From positions 17,514,501-17,578,500 of the forward strand of contig LR990046.1 in NCBI GenBank assembly GCA_905147135.1: a stretch of DNA of 64,000 nt, in the 5' to 3' direction. Under the pieces are notes generated by a model that saw nothing but the letters and a program-made list of their open reading frames with translations, had not been told where the DNA came from and made no database searches. The DNA is from Blastobasis lacticolella (taxonomy: Eukaryota > Arthropoda > Insecta > Lepidoptera > Blastobasidae). Positions 1 through 10,594 of the stretch are shown piece by piece. Made by a program: the position numbers and the translations under genes. The stretch's first letter is position 1. Every line of letters begins with the position of its first letter.

Positions 1-1039
1 TTAAAAACTTGTACTGGCAGAAGGATATGAAATCTCACCATTGCTTACACTGTCTCATCTTACTGGCACAACAACAGAACTCAAAATAGTTACTTTATAT
101 CAGTAATCAAGGAAATTTCAGTAGTCGAAGCTAAAAATAATTTATAAAACCGGCTATTGAACTATCACCAAAATATCTGGATTTTCTCATCATCGTTATC
201 GTTCAACACTTTCTCACAAAGCTTAAAACAACTACTTGCTATTAGCCACGCTCCCATAGCCTCCATCAGGCCGGTAAGCAACCATAAAACTCTCCCATAG
301 GCTCCATTAGCCCACCATCACTGATAAAACACGATCACCTTCATCCGATGATGCAACAAATTTTGAGAAAACAAAACGATCACATAAATCTCATAAAAAC
401 CTCGGCTCGATAGTCGTCACGTATTGGGTTAGCGTCTTAGATTGATCCGTCTAACAAAGTCTTTATCCAGGTCAAACTAAGTCACATTGACTTAGTACAC
501 ATGGTTTTCGGTCGAACTAAGTCACAGGTTTATCTTTAGTTACTCAAAACATAATTCGAAATTATCTACCGTCAATCAGTTCACTTACTCGTGTTTACTT
601 TTTTTTTTTTCGTTAAATAACTTGATACTAATATAAAATTACGTTACTAACCAAACTACCTTTTTTTTTTGTAGTATTAAAAGAAACGTATATCGGTGAT
701 CCCATTTTTACCGCGGATATCTTATCTCTCTATTCTACAACATTGGGAAACTACGACCACAATAACAAACATTATACTGAAATATGGAAAATTTCGTTCG
801 AATTTCTCCTGTTAAATGTAAACAAACACGCTAATAATTTTTCTCTTTTTTTTTCTCTCGATACATGTTTGCACCCTCACGCTCGCATAGAAATCGCGGA
901 GATCGCGGGGTCGTTATTGAATTTGCACATTCGAAGCCTATGTGAAGCCTATCCTATCTCTAAGACAACATCCTAAAGTACACCAGCTAATTGTTCCACA
1001 AACTCACTGCTACGGCATCCCTGCCACACTGTTATTATC

Positions 1040-1245
1040 AAATATTTACTTAATCAGCAATCTGGAACGACTTATGGTGACGGGAAAAGTCGAAGGCAAG
1101 AGACCCAGAGGCCGAAGTCCGAAGAGATGGGTGGACCAAATATCCGAACGATTCATCGAAACCGATGGAGACATGCAGTTTACTGAAGATGTCAGGATCC
1201 TCAGCAGTGAGGCAACGATCAAGAAGAAGAAGTCAGTCAGCAGCA
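1040..1245 (+). mobile_element. LINE reverse transcriptase C-terminal remnant
   Basis: An open stretch encodes ERLMVTGKVEGKRPRGRSP followed by KRWVDQI. The GKRPRGRSPKRWVDQI form is the conserved tail found after the reverse transcriptase domain in many insect non-LTR elements of the RTE/craft kind. Only this short C-terminal part is present, so it is a 5'-truncated, dead copy lying in the glypican gene region. Confidence 0.6.
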
Positions 1246-2317
1246 GCACCACTATAACTATGCTTACGTACTCAATTTATAAAAATAATAGCACTATGCT
1301 TTCCAAGTATTTCTTATTCTTGTTTTCTGATAACTGACGTGATGTTGGTAATACGTAAAATCATAGCGCACCATGTTTCAAGATGGTAAAATAATCTTAG
1401 ATTAAATAACACTTTTTTTACTATAAACACTGTTTGACATTGGGACGGATTTAACATAATTCTTACTATTTTTGTGGAGTGATTTTTTTTCTTAGTAACT
1501 TTCTATCAGACAGCCTACATTAATTGACATAGGTACCCGCAAAAGCTAACATTTTTAAACTTAGCAGTAGTTTTTGACATTTTTACCAACAAATTGTAAC
1601 ACTGACGTAACTGACGTTGTTTATGTTTTGTTTACATTCTTTCTATTTGTAGTTTCACTAAAGATACCTGCCATTCTCTCTACTAAGGGTATCAATAGTG
1701 TTTCTGTCAGAATACTTTTCTTAATTGTCAAAGTAAATAACTCCTAAAATCCGCTAGGGAGCCTCTTCAGCACAGGTTTTTACTAAATAATAATTATGTA
1801 TAGGACTCACCAGATAGAGAGGAACTGTTAATATCACATCATTTCTCAGTCATGTACGCTCGCAGATTGTCTACCATCGTCGTCCCATGTTCAAACAAGC
1901 ACGTTGAGGCTACCAGTCCAGCGTTGCATTCCAATGTTGTTCTCGTAGGTGAAGCGAACCGTTGTGCACCATTGTTATGCAATAGAAGAAAATAATTGTA
2001 TTAGTAAAACAAAAATAAAAAATTAATATACACCGTTTTTAATTGTTTGATTTTATTTAATCTGCAGAAATCTAAGCAATTAATTTACTTGTGGTGTCAA
2101 ACCACACTGCTAAATGAATCTAAATGTAAGCGTTTACTTTAAAGTCATTGAATAAACTTTAGCTGGCTAATTTAGAACTACGCAAATTATTTAACTAACT
2201 CAATTTTATATTTAAAAAGGAACATATTTTACATGAGTAATCTAAATTAAATTTAACAAAAACAAAGAAGCCATACCAAAGTGTCGTCCATAGTAAGTTT
2301 CACTAGATTTTTAATAA

Positions 2318-2400
2318 TGTTGTCGATATCCCAGTGGTGCTCTCGAAGGCCCGGGGTCTGCCTTGACCATGACCCATTTGGTACAGATGATCTGCTGTTT
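2318..2400 (-). repeat. SINE family B tail fragment
   Basis: The stretch with ATATCCCAGTGGTGCTCTCG and GGCCCGGGGTCTGCCTTGACCATGA matches, on the minus strand, the 3' part of the SINE family B copies at 20217-20508 and 38535-38805. The tRNA-like head is missing and the copy is diverged. Confidence 0.6.
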
Positions 2401-2949
2401 ACTTTATGAATCCCCCAATCTTTCTGACGAAGTTTTTGTCTTTTATCTCGGGGTGTTTGGACTCTTGGCTGCGCTTTGAACATGTTAAATCATTTTACAT
2501 TTTAATGTAGGCAACTCAACTGGATCGAGTAATCACCTTTCTTTTATTATTACGCTTTCACGTAGCGTATCTGCATTTTCTTTGTTGCTTTTCACCATAC
2601 CATCTCTTGGGCGTTGCGTTCGTCATCACCGCTTCTGATGTCGTCGCGTGAAGGAATGGGGTGTATCAGGATCATTGTCATCAGGGTGGTGATATCAGTA
2701 TTAGGTCGTATTCGTCCAGATAAATTAAAGAAAAGGTTCACATTTACTCCACTGTATTTATTCCATTTCATTTTTGCACATCACTTATAATTTCACTAGA
2801 ATTCAGAGCGGATTACAAATGTAGGCAGTTGAGGTAATTTACTTTCTTATTTCAAAGGTGATTTTAAAATAACTTTATTTTTAAACGTAAATAACACTTT
2901 CTATAAACGAACTTCAAACGTAAACAAACGAAATGTGGAGACAGTTTCA

Positions 2950-3065
2950 AGACGCGTCACTCCTCGGCGGCGGTCGCGCCAAGAATGGCCGCCACTCGGC
3001 CCGAGTCGTGCCGTCGAGACTCTGTCAGCACGCCCCACCAGAGGGCGCACTCCCACTTCCGTTTT
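2950..3065. other. GC-rich island with GGCCGCC motif
   Basis: This is a block of strongly raised GC content between AT-rich sequences, holding GGCGGCGGTCGCGCC and ATGGCCGCCA. On the minus strand a short open frame reads ECALWWGVLTESRR and ends GATAAEE-stop, but a stop lies just upstream and there is no glypican similarity. It could be a regulatory island, part of an untranslated exon, or a repeat family that I do not recognise. Confidence 0.35.
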
Positions 3066-3187
3066 CATCGTCATGAGTCCGTACTATTGACCACATGAGT
3101 CCATACTATTGACCGTGATCCGTCAAATATAACAGTTTCTTGAAAGCGACTAAAAAGGATGAAACGTTTTGAGTTGCTTATGCAAAT

Positions 3188-3462
3188 ATGCTAGGACACA
3201 TTCACATAGCGCCATCTAGCCCCAAAGTAAGCAAAGCTTCTGTTACGGGTGTTGGATGACTGATAAACTACTTATATTCTTTTTTTTAATACCTACTTAT
3301 GATGGATTTTAATATCCGTTACGGGTTTAGGTGTTACATGTATCATAAAATATGTATTTTTATCAGTTATCTGGCACCCAAAACTCAAGATTTGCTTACT
3401 TTGGTGCTAGATGGCGCTGTGTAATCTGTCCAAGCATGTTAACCAACTAAACCACTCAGGTG
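3188..3462. repeat. Rearranged SINE family A copy with inverted middle
   Basis: From the left, the minus-strand SINE tail (AGCGCCATCTAGCC, then GATAACTTA-like text) runs to about 3292. It then switches to the plus-strand body (GATGGATTTTAATATCCGTT onward) and plus-strand tail (CTAGATGGCGCTGTG), and ends with the minus-strand tRNA-like head (AACCAACTAAACCACTCAGG). Two SINE tails therefore face each other and form an imperfect palindrome. Confidence 0.65.
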
Positions 3463-3671
3463 CTTAGACTGTTTTTAGATTACTAGAGTTAAGTACCTAT
3501 TATTATTTGTGCAAGAGTTGTAAATATGTAGCCTTGATTTTATTCGTACCTATTTACTATAAGTAGGTTGTAATTTTTGAAGAATTTTATTTGAAAAAAA
3601 AAAAAAAAAAAAAATTAAATTTATTACTAGGCCGATAGATGACGCTACTCGTCTACGATCATGCCACTCAC

Positions 3672-3825
3672 GAATGGTACTGCGTCCCGTTGAAGCAGGG
3701 TGCGGCGGTGACGCTGACGGGCTCGCACATGAGCGCGTGTAGGTGGCTCCAGTAGTTGCGGGCGCCGCGGACGCGCGCGCGGGACTCGCGCACCAGCTTG
3801 TCGATCGGCGGGCCTTCGCGCTCGC
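3672..3825 (-). CDS. dlp: Glypican exon: last ectodomain cysteine pair
   Basis: The acceptor is GGAACCCACAG and the donor is TTCGTGAGT. Two bases complete the Ser codon, and the exon leaves in phase 2 after TQYH. It encodes GPPIDKLVRESRARVRGARN, YWSHLHALMC, then an APCFNG segment. This aligns with family text of the form LDxLVxxVxxKLxxAKxFWSxLPxxVC...CWNG. The two cysteines complete the ectodomain set. NGT is a possible N-glycosylation site next to the last cysteine. Arginine use is high and GC content is much higher than in the flanking intron, as in the other exons. The remaining C-terminus (glycanation sites, GPI signal) should start on the next exon, which was not found between 1 and 3671. 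Confidence 0.92.
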
Positions 3826-3909
3826 CTGTGGGTTCCAAAATACAATTTAAATACATGTCGCGTTGAAATAATGGCAATAATACAACTGGCAACATAAAGT
3901 AAATTACAA

Positions 3910-4164
3910 TCATCATCATCACAGCCCATAACAGTCCACTGCAGGACTTAGGGCCTCTCCCACTAAAGAGGAAGTTATTGCCATAATCTCCACGCTTGCC
4001 AGACGGGTTGGAGATCGCAGTGTTGCAGACAACAATGAAAAACGCTGCAGCCCATTTTCCAGTTTACGGAGACTCTAGATCTTTTGCCTCGAAAGTATGA
4101 GTCGCCTTGTACGACACCCACGAGTGTAAGGGGTTGGTGCTATTCTAGTCTGCCGGACACCATA
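3910..4164 (-). repeat. Interspersed repeat, LINE 3'-end family 2
   Basis: The same ~250-bp sequence occurs at 12588-12848 and 37306-37553, and in pieces elsewhere. Landmarks on its own strand are GTGTGGTGTCCGGCAGA, a stretch around ACACTCGTGGGTGTCGTACA, ACAACACTGCGATCTCCAAC and GTCCTGCAGTGGACTGTTAT, ending in a (GAT)n run. It is probably the 3' end of a non-LTR element, with the GAT run as the 3' terminus; a SINE is also possible. Confidence 0.7.
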
Positions 4165-4310
4165 CAGAGGACAATCATGCTTCGTCCAAAATGATGGCAA
4201 TTAATGTCAAAGAAATGGAGGAAACAGAAACCAGCAATATAATTATAATCTGCTGTGATAAGACATCGTCAAATAAAGTTAAAAACTATCATCGTCAAAT
4301 AGTGTTGGAT

Positions 4311-4470
4311 GGTGCACGTTGTTTTGGGTGGCACAAGTGATTGTTGGATGATACAAGTAAGTATTTGTTGATACAAGTAAATTATGGTTGATACAAGTAA
4401 ATATTGGTTGATACAAGTAATTGTTGGATAGCTCCAATAATTTTTGTAAGATACAAGTATTAGATGGTAC
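4311..4470. repeat. Tandem repeat, 20-bp period
   Basis: The phrase ATACAAGTAA recurs at 4351, 4371, 4391 and 4411, exactly 20 bp apart. Diverged versions continue the same phase at 4331 (GCACAAGTGA), 4431 (GCTCCAATAA) and 4451 (ATACAAGTAT). The unit is roughly TTGGTTG plus ATACAAGTAA plus ATA. It lies inside the 813-bp intron. Confidence 0.85.
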
Positions 4471-4638
4471 AGTTATTGTTTATGTAATTTTTGTCCAGCA
4501 ACGATAGATTTAGGTACTTTTTGGTAATGAAACTAAAGATTTATAGATTATTATTAGATTTCGTCATTGAATGCTGGGTAAATTACTTATTGAATGAATG
4601 AATTAAGTATTTCAGGTCAACATTAAAAAGCCACTCAC

Positions 4639-5202
4639 TCGCAAGTCCATAATCTTCCTTCGACGTCTTTTTCTTCTTGCCGCCGCGTTTCCCCTCGAAC
4701 TCGTAAGCCTTGTACCCGATCTCCGCGCCAGCCGGGTCCGGCTGCGCATCCCGCCTCCGCCGCTCATGCTCCTCCAACTGCTCCAGCCCAATCGTCCCCC
4801 GCATGTAGTCTAGAAACTTCTCCCTAAGCTTCGCCTGTTCGGCCATCTCCGCCGTCGCCCTCCGAATCGCTTCGGGAGACCCGAAGTTCTGGAACGCCTG
4901 CTCATCCGGCAGATTCTCAAACGACGCGTCGATCTCAAAGTCGTTATCATCCTTGAAATCCATCACGAAGTCGGGCACCGATCGAGCTGGCCTGCTCTTC
5001 TCTGTGAAAGTGAAGGAACTGGTCGCGCCACCTGACCCTCCGAGCTCGGGCTTGCCGCACCCGGCGAATATTTTCTGGGAAATCTCGAGATTGTGCTCCT
5101 GGAAACTCATGATGGCCTCGGATATCTTGATGTCGAGGGGCTCCACCACCATCACGATGCTGAAGGGCCCGAGGAGGCGTTCGGCCACCTTCTCCAGGGC
5201 GT
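4639..5202 (-). CDS. dlp: Glypican exon: ectodomain helix, RPAR site and long charged insert
   Basis: This is the longest exon, about 188 codons. The acceptor is CTTCCAG and the donor is GCGAGTGAGT; a G from the exon upstream completes the first Asp codon. It begins DALEKVAERLLGPFSI and PLDIKISEAIMSFQEHN, then SQKIFAGCG, all strongly GPC4/6-like. About 19 residues after the GCG cysteine comes SRPARSV, an R-x-x-R motif at the place where glypicans are cut by furin-type convertases. After it runs a long hydrophilic stretch: acidic DFKDDNDFEID, a predicted helix, an arginine run (ERRRRD) and a lysine run (GKRGGKKKK), ending EDYGLA. That insert is clearly longer than in vertebrate GPC4. The open frame to 4583 beyond the donor is intron. 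Confidence 0.95.
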
Positions 5203-5651
5203 CTGGAAGTAGGAAAGTTTTATGGTTAGTTTGGGGACTCGATCACAGTTTTACAGAGAGGGCAAAGACGCCGAATGAACTCGATAAGTAGGTAAGATAT
5301 TGCGTTCAGTATTACGTTATTACGTACATCATGAATACGTTATTGACAGACCCTACTTTCGTTTCCATGGACACCTTTGGAACTTTCTTAATCCATTACA
5401 AATGGAATCGGTAAAGTTAGTTCTTGTTCAAGGAAATCTGTGAGGCTTCTACGAAACTTCATTCATTTGGTTGGACTTTATTTGTTTGGCCTACAAGAAT
5501 GGGATTCAACAATCAATACACCTACTTAGGTACCACTTACTTACGTAGCAATAAATAGCAAGAGGCAGTGGCGATTCCTGATCTGTAGTCTTGGGTTGGC
5601 GCGAAGATAAGGTAGATTTTTTAAGCTTGCCTCAGTCTCCTTGGTACTCAC
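5203..5651. other. 449-bp intron
   Basis: This intron lies between exons 5652-5814 and 4639-5202. I see no repeat, RNA gene or coding sequence in it. Confidence 0.85.
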
Positions 5652-5814
5652 CAACATACGCATCCCACTGCTCGCCCAAGTCCGCGTGCGTCGGCAGGCA
5701 GCCCTTTGCGACGTTGTGGCAGTAGCGGCTGCAGGCGGGCTGCGCGCCCCCGCCGCAGGGCCCGCAGAACCGCATACGGGCCCAGGCCACGGCGCACTCG
5801 TCTGACACTCCCAC
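5652..5814 (-). CDS. dlp: Glypican exon: cysteine-rich core
   Basis: The acceptor is TTCCAG and the donor is TTGGTGAGT. The exon enters in phase 0 and leaves in phase 1. It carries six cysteines in the order DEC, RFC, GPC, PAC, RYC and KGC, with spacing x9, x2, x7, x3 and x6. This is the glypican signature block, followed by the usual acidic/aromatic EQWDAYV (vertebrate EWNxF). The disulfides known from GPC1 link this block to the N-terminal CC and to the last two ectodomain cysteines. The first codons VGVSDE follow directly from SMTK of the preceding exon. The loop between GPC and PAC is GGGAQPA, glycine-rich and one residue shorter than in GPC1. Confidence 0.95.
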
Positions 5815-8324
5815 CTGGAATAATAATAAACTTTTATTCAATCTTCCTCTTGTGTGTCGACTAGTGGCGGGTCAAATTTGCGAGGACCAGTACTCCGCCA
5901 CTGATACAGCGTTGTTCGTGGCCGCGTGCAGGTTGTAGGGCTTTAACAGGGCTTTTTATTAAATAAAAACTGATTACACATTGAACAAATAGATGCTGAT
6001 GCCTGTGGTAGTTACAACTGTGCTACAGGCCTCAGTTCTTCCCAAACGATACAGATAAATTATTCTAGGTATACAGTCCTCAACAGTTGGTAAACTTATA
6101 ATACAGATACAGAGACAAATTGGTATAAGGAATTAGAACAACCATACTATAGTATAGATGTATCCTAGAGATTTAATGAATAGGGTAGCTTGGAGATAAG
6201 GAGTTCAATGGTTGTCTAATGCTCTATGGTTCTTTACGAGCAAATCTACACAAGCAAATCTAGTCAACTAAACCACAACAATAAAACGATTTGTTTCAGC
6301 TGCATCATATAAGTGTCTATGCAGGATATTCATACACAAATTAGTTTTCAATAACAATGAAAAATTTAATTAAACGTGCCTACATTTAGGCCCGTGATCT
6401 CATCTTCAAGTTCAGTACTAGGCGCGATACAATCGGCCATTAGTCCTAAAGCTGTCAAAATATTTTCGGGTGTCTATAGGGTGGTGACTAACATCCAGTT
6501 AAGCATAAAATAATCTACATTACACACTATTGTAGATTATCATAATAAACGACCCCACATGGCGCTTGTGAGCGGATGTGTCTTAACAAATTAATTGACG
6601 CTGACTCATAAATAGTAAATCGTCATAAAATGTAAAAAATTCAAATGTAAACTGCTTAATAATATGGACATCGATCGGTTATTAAATTGGTATTTTGTTG
6701 ATTGGCATGGTAATTAGGTAATATTAATGACAAGTTAATTAATTTCGAAGGTATGAAATCGAGTTCCCCAATCATTATCAAAACAAAATTGATGATAATT
6801 TATCCATGTACTTTAATAGGTTAAAAAACAACTAAGTACGTACGTTACTCATTCCACGTTATGCTGTGGTATTTTTATTTATTTTAAGCTTTATAAATTA
6901 GAATTTGCCTACTACTTGCTTAGTTTTTACCACGCACGAATCGATAAAAGTGTTATCCTTATCAAGGGCAAGAACCTCTTCTTCACCAAATTTATTTCTC
7001 CGGAATAGACCATCCTAACTAAGCGTGACTCCCTTCCGTGATTGTAGGTTTATTAGCAAAGATTTCCTTTCACTATAGTACAACAGGCAATACCTTACGA
7101 TGAGGGAAAACATGGTGATGAAACCTGCACATTAAGGCGACTGAATATGTTACCATGATCCAATCTGGTCAGGTTCCCCTGGTAGCAGGGTCACGGAGGT
7201 CAGTTGGCAGTTGCTCCACTGTAATTACCTGATCTGCCAAATTCTGGATCATGGTCAAGGCGGACCATGGGCCCTCGTGCGCGAGAGCACAATCGGGAAT
7301 TAACGCCACGATTATTACAATTTTTTATTTACAACACGCAATACCTAAGAAGTACCTACAATTCCTTTCAAACCCATGTACCCGCAAAGGCAACTGATTC
7401 AACGCCTAGCTGGAACAACGAATTCACCGAAGCCCGAAATACGCGATTCATTCCCCAAGGAAAGGATGTGTCACAGCGGGATCAACGCACTACTTTGTAA
7501 TGACTCATTTTCCCGCATCCTCGAGGCTTACTTATACTATTCTCAAGGCGGCGCCTCGCCACCGAAGGTCATGCGATGTCTGCATATTGATTAAATACAT
7601 TATAATAACCTGCCGCACCGTTTTGGGCAGCCGATTAAAATCAGAATCACAGGCAACCGCAACTTGTTGGGTCGTTGGGTCGCACTGTATTTGGGAATTG
7701 AGGGTTGGATGAGATCATTCACAGGGACGGAAATAGCTCGCGTATTCATTGTTTGTTGAGTAAGTGCGTTTAACGAGTGCTGAGTTGTTCTGGGTTAATA
7801 TTTTACGATACGCGCGTTCATCGTCTTATATCGGCGATAAGACTTTGTACTGCTTACCTCATTAGCCTCGCATTTATCAGGCTCTTCAGCGACAGGTACG
7901 TTTCCAGGTACCGCTTTGAATCACGTGTGGTGGGCTGTCTACTAGTATATTGCGACAAGATTTGCCAGAAAAGCACGATACACATACAAGTTAAAATAGC
8001 TGTTTTAAGGAGGCATTGCACCTATAGCATGACGGGCTTTGACATGAGCAAGAGAGCAAGTTAAGTTACCTCTTTAGACTATTGAAGTAAGCGAGACGAC
8101 ACAAACTAATCTGTTTCTGTATAAACGGGTTTCTATTGATAGTTTGCCACCCAAACGTAGCCTGGAAGGAATCGCTTCAAGCAATAAGGCCACCTGTTGT
8201 TTTCTCTGTTGCCGTTACCGGAATGTACCGACTGTATCCTGTATTTATGCGTAGCATGTCGCGCGAAAGCCCGACATGCTACGAAACCCACAGAACATGA
8301 AACATTTTCTCTCAGAAGTCTCAC
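5815..8324. other. 2510-bp intron
   Basis: This intron lies between exons 8325-8481 and 5652-5814. It holds a SINE family B tail at 7150-7313 and an AT-rich segment with several TTAATTA/TAATTA-type sites around 6590-6750. Nothing coding was recognised; the small open frames at 7267-8064 are SINE and random sequence. Confidence 0.85.
7150..7313 (+). repeat. SINE family B, 3' part
   Basis: It runs from ACCATGATCCAATCTGGTCA through GTCACGGAGGTCAG and GATCATGGTCAAGGCGGACC to CGCGAGAGCACAATCGG and ATTAACGCCACGAT. This is the same text as the minus-strand copy at 20217-20508, without the tRNA-like head. Confidence 0.8.
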
Positions 8325-8481
8325 CTTGGTCATGCTGCGCACCACCTGCGAGCCCGCCTTGAGCGCCTTGTAGAAGGTTCTGGAGGCGACGAATGCTCGC
8401 TGCAGCTGCATCGTCAGCTTCATCGGCACGTCCTCGAACGGCTTGATGTCGCGCATGTGCTCGTTCACGCATTTCAGGTAA
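8325..8481 (-). CDS. dlp: Glypican exon: YLKCV and RAFVASRTF segment
   Basis: The acceptor is CATCGACAG and the donor is AGGTGAGA. One base completes Thr, and the exon ends in phase 0 at SMTK. It encodes YLKCVNEHMRDIKPFEDVP, then KLTMQLQRAFVASRTF, then KALKAGSQVVRSMTK. This is the most recognisable part of the gene: the family signature has a YLxCV cysteine, KPFGDVP and RAFVAARTF. The cysteine is the one that pairs with the AGCG cysteine in exon 4639-5202. Longer open frames across this region run into the intron on both sides (to 8133 and 8609) and are read-through. Confidence 0.95.
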
Positions 8482-10483
8482 CTGTCGATGAGAGTTTTTT
8501 GACGTTTATTGGGCAGCCATTTTGTTTTTATCCTCGATACAAAAACGGGTGTAGCCCAGGTGTAGGCTAAATTCAGACCATAAATCAGAAGCAAAAAGTG
8601 TGAGTCCACAAATCAAATAATGTTTTACGTTTCTTGTTGCTAAGAAGAATAAGGTACATTTTTGTATAACGCTTTTTGAAAAGCACAGCGACGAGTAACA
8701 TAAGTGATACAAAATTGGACATTATTTTATGAGCAATACATTCCACTTTGATTTGCTCTCACGCTTTTTGCTACTGAATTTATAAAGTATAATAAACGAT
8801 TTAGTATTCTAAATATTTAGCTACTAGACACGTTTTTCGTTTACTGTACAAATATAAGCCGTGAGAACACACATACACTAAAACCTAGGTACTAATGGTA
8901 CCACATTGGCTAAACACAGATGTGATAAAACACGTGTCGGCCAGACCGAGCAATATTCTACGCAAATCACTTGTCAACACTTCATTGATATCTAACTATA
9001 CTTAGTGTAATATAATACCTACAATGAAGCGACCTCTAATATACCTCTTGAACGATCCCATGTCATAATCCAAAGGAAACACTGTGGCTGGGAGCTCATT
9101 CCATAAAAAAACGTTAGTAATAAAACATGTAGGTAAGAGACAAATATGTGACATGAACAAATAAATCAAATAGGTCAAACTTTACGATCAATATCAATTC
9201 CAAAGCCACAAATTACTTTATATTTGGACATCTCAACTCATTGTTGTCACAGTGGCCAGTACATCAACTCCACACGTCGATAAAACACTTGAACCGTACA
9301 ATTTAACTGTTATAGACACGTAAACAAACTATTAAGCTGTTAATCGTGCTTATACTCTTGAAATATGCATTGTTAAAGCTCGACGAAGGGTCGGCTACTC
9401 AGCTTACAGTCGAGAACGAGGCCTTGTAATAGCTAGTTTGTAATCGGAGGAGACAAGTAACGACTTTGTAGGGCGACTGTGCTCGCTAGGGTAATAAAGC
9501 CAATGGTGTTGCGGTGGTTATTCTTCCTTTACGGTTATTGGCGATGGCGGCGTGAGATATGCTAGGGACGTATGCAGTTCGAAATTTGAATGCCGACCCA
9601 CATTCGCTTTCGGGAAGTGAAGAAGCCATAAATAATTGTATTTAGGTTTATAGTATGTACGTAGTTAGTAAGTAATACGGGTATCGAGAGAGGTTACGAA
9701 AAAGGGTTTCATAGTTTTATTAAAACTTTTTAACTAATTACGTTCTTAAATGAAAAATTTCTCGGGTGGGAAACGCGAGGGACGGCTAGGTAGTCTAATC
9801 AATGCGTTAAGTTTGATGCGAAATATGACGTGCTCAAACCGGATTTTGATAGAGTGGACTTTTTGGTAGAGAGGACGATTTGATAGAGTAGACTGTTTGG
9901 TAGAGAGGAAGATTTGATAGAGTAGACTTTTTGGTAGAGAGGACGATTTGATAGAGTAGACTGTTTGGTAGAGAGGAAGATTTGATAGAGTAGACTTTTT
10001 GTAGAGTGGACGTTTTACTACAGTGGACTATTCTGTGCAATGGACTATGTAAATCTAAAGGCCGGAATCTACTACGCAGTGATGATAACCGAAGATTTAT
10101 CCAAATGTGTTTCCTACTAGGAACTTCTATTATCGTTTTTTAATTCAATTCGACCGAATCCTTCCGATAGATTTTGATCATTTCATAATTGATCCATTTC
10201 CAAAGTCGTCCACTTCCGAATTCGTCAATTCCTACAAGGTCCTTTTCCGAAATTGACCTTTTTTAAATTCCCAAGTCATCCAATTCCTAAAAAGAACAAA
10301 AGTCCTTGCCTATTCGATATAAGGTTTATCTAAGTAGGTAGTTTGCTTATGTCTATGTCTGTTACTATGAACGGCCAATGACGTGGAATGAAGTGGAGGA
10401 GAATGAGTAGGAAAGCGGACCCTGGCAGAGACCGGGATAAACGCTAGGACTAGGATTATGTGTCAAAAATGGTAGTCACTCAC
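8482..10483. other. 2002-bp intron
   Basis: This intron lies between exons 10484-10594 and 8325-8481. Its distinctive content is the 34-bp minisatellite at 9842-10045. The remaining sequence shows no recognisable gene or repeat. Confidence 0.85.
9842..10045. repeat. 34-bp minisatellite with alternating units
   Basis: Units start at 9842, 9877, 9911, 9945 and 9979, with a decayed sixth from 10012. Each begins GATTTGATAGAGTAGACT. Two variants alternate: one with TTTTTGG and ending GGAC, the other with GTTTGG and ending GGAA. This gives a 68-bp higher-order period. The minus-strand open frame over it is a by-product of the repeat. Confidence 0.93.
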
Positions 10484-10594
10484 GTGTTATCAAAGGTGTA
10501 CTGCGAATTCAGGACCGTGAACATTTTCTCGTAGAGGATCCCGAAGAACTTCTCCATCATCTTCAGGAAGTCAGCGTCGCCTGCTGTGTAGTAC
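10484..10594 (-). CDS. dlp: Glypican exon: FFGILYEKMFTVLN core helix
   Basis: The acceptor is CAATTTCCAG and the donor is ACGTGAGT. One base completes the Arg codon from the exon upstream, giving EELDR-YYTAGDADF, and the exon leaves in phase 2. It encodes YYTAGDADFLKMMEKFF, GILYEKMFTVLNSQYTF, then DNT. The family equivalent is YYxxGNVNLxEMLxxFWxxLLxRMFxLVNxQYxF. The exon is 111 bases long and holds no cysteine, as expected for this stretch of the ectodomain. Confidence 0.93.

Larger units (their letters stand above)
1..3671. other. Intron or 3' flank of the glypican gene
   Basis: This AT-rich stretch has no glypican exon that I can see. It holds a LINE fragment (1040-1245), a SINE family B tail (2318-2400), a GC-rich island (2950-3065), a rearranged SINE family A copy (3188-3462) and an A-rich run near 3594-3615. 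The remaining parts are unrecognised. The last exon found requires a further exon in phase 2 downstream, so the gene must continue to or beyond position 1. Confidence 0.6.
3826..4638. other. 813-bp intron
   Basis: This intron lies between glypican exons 4639-5202 and 3672-3825. It holds a LINE-type 3' end in minus orientation (3910-4164) and a 20-bp-period tandem repeat (4311-4470). The remainder is AT-rich and unrecognised. Confidence 0.85.

Noticed and set aside
2253..2483. Minus-strand frame as a C-terminal glypican exon
   Set aside because: It reads through a SINE family B tail and has no Ser-Gly, cysteine or hydrophobic GPI signal.
4311..4470. CRISPR-like array
   Set aside because: The 20-bp-period repeat has no constant direct repeats with unique spacers of proper size, and the DNA is eukaryotic.
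9834..10040. Minus-strand repetitive frame (SLYQTVYSIKSSSLP-like)
   Set aside because: It is a translation of the 34-bp minisatellite inside an intron.
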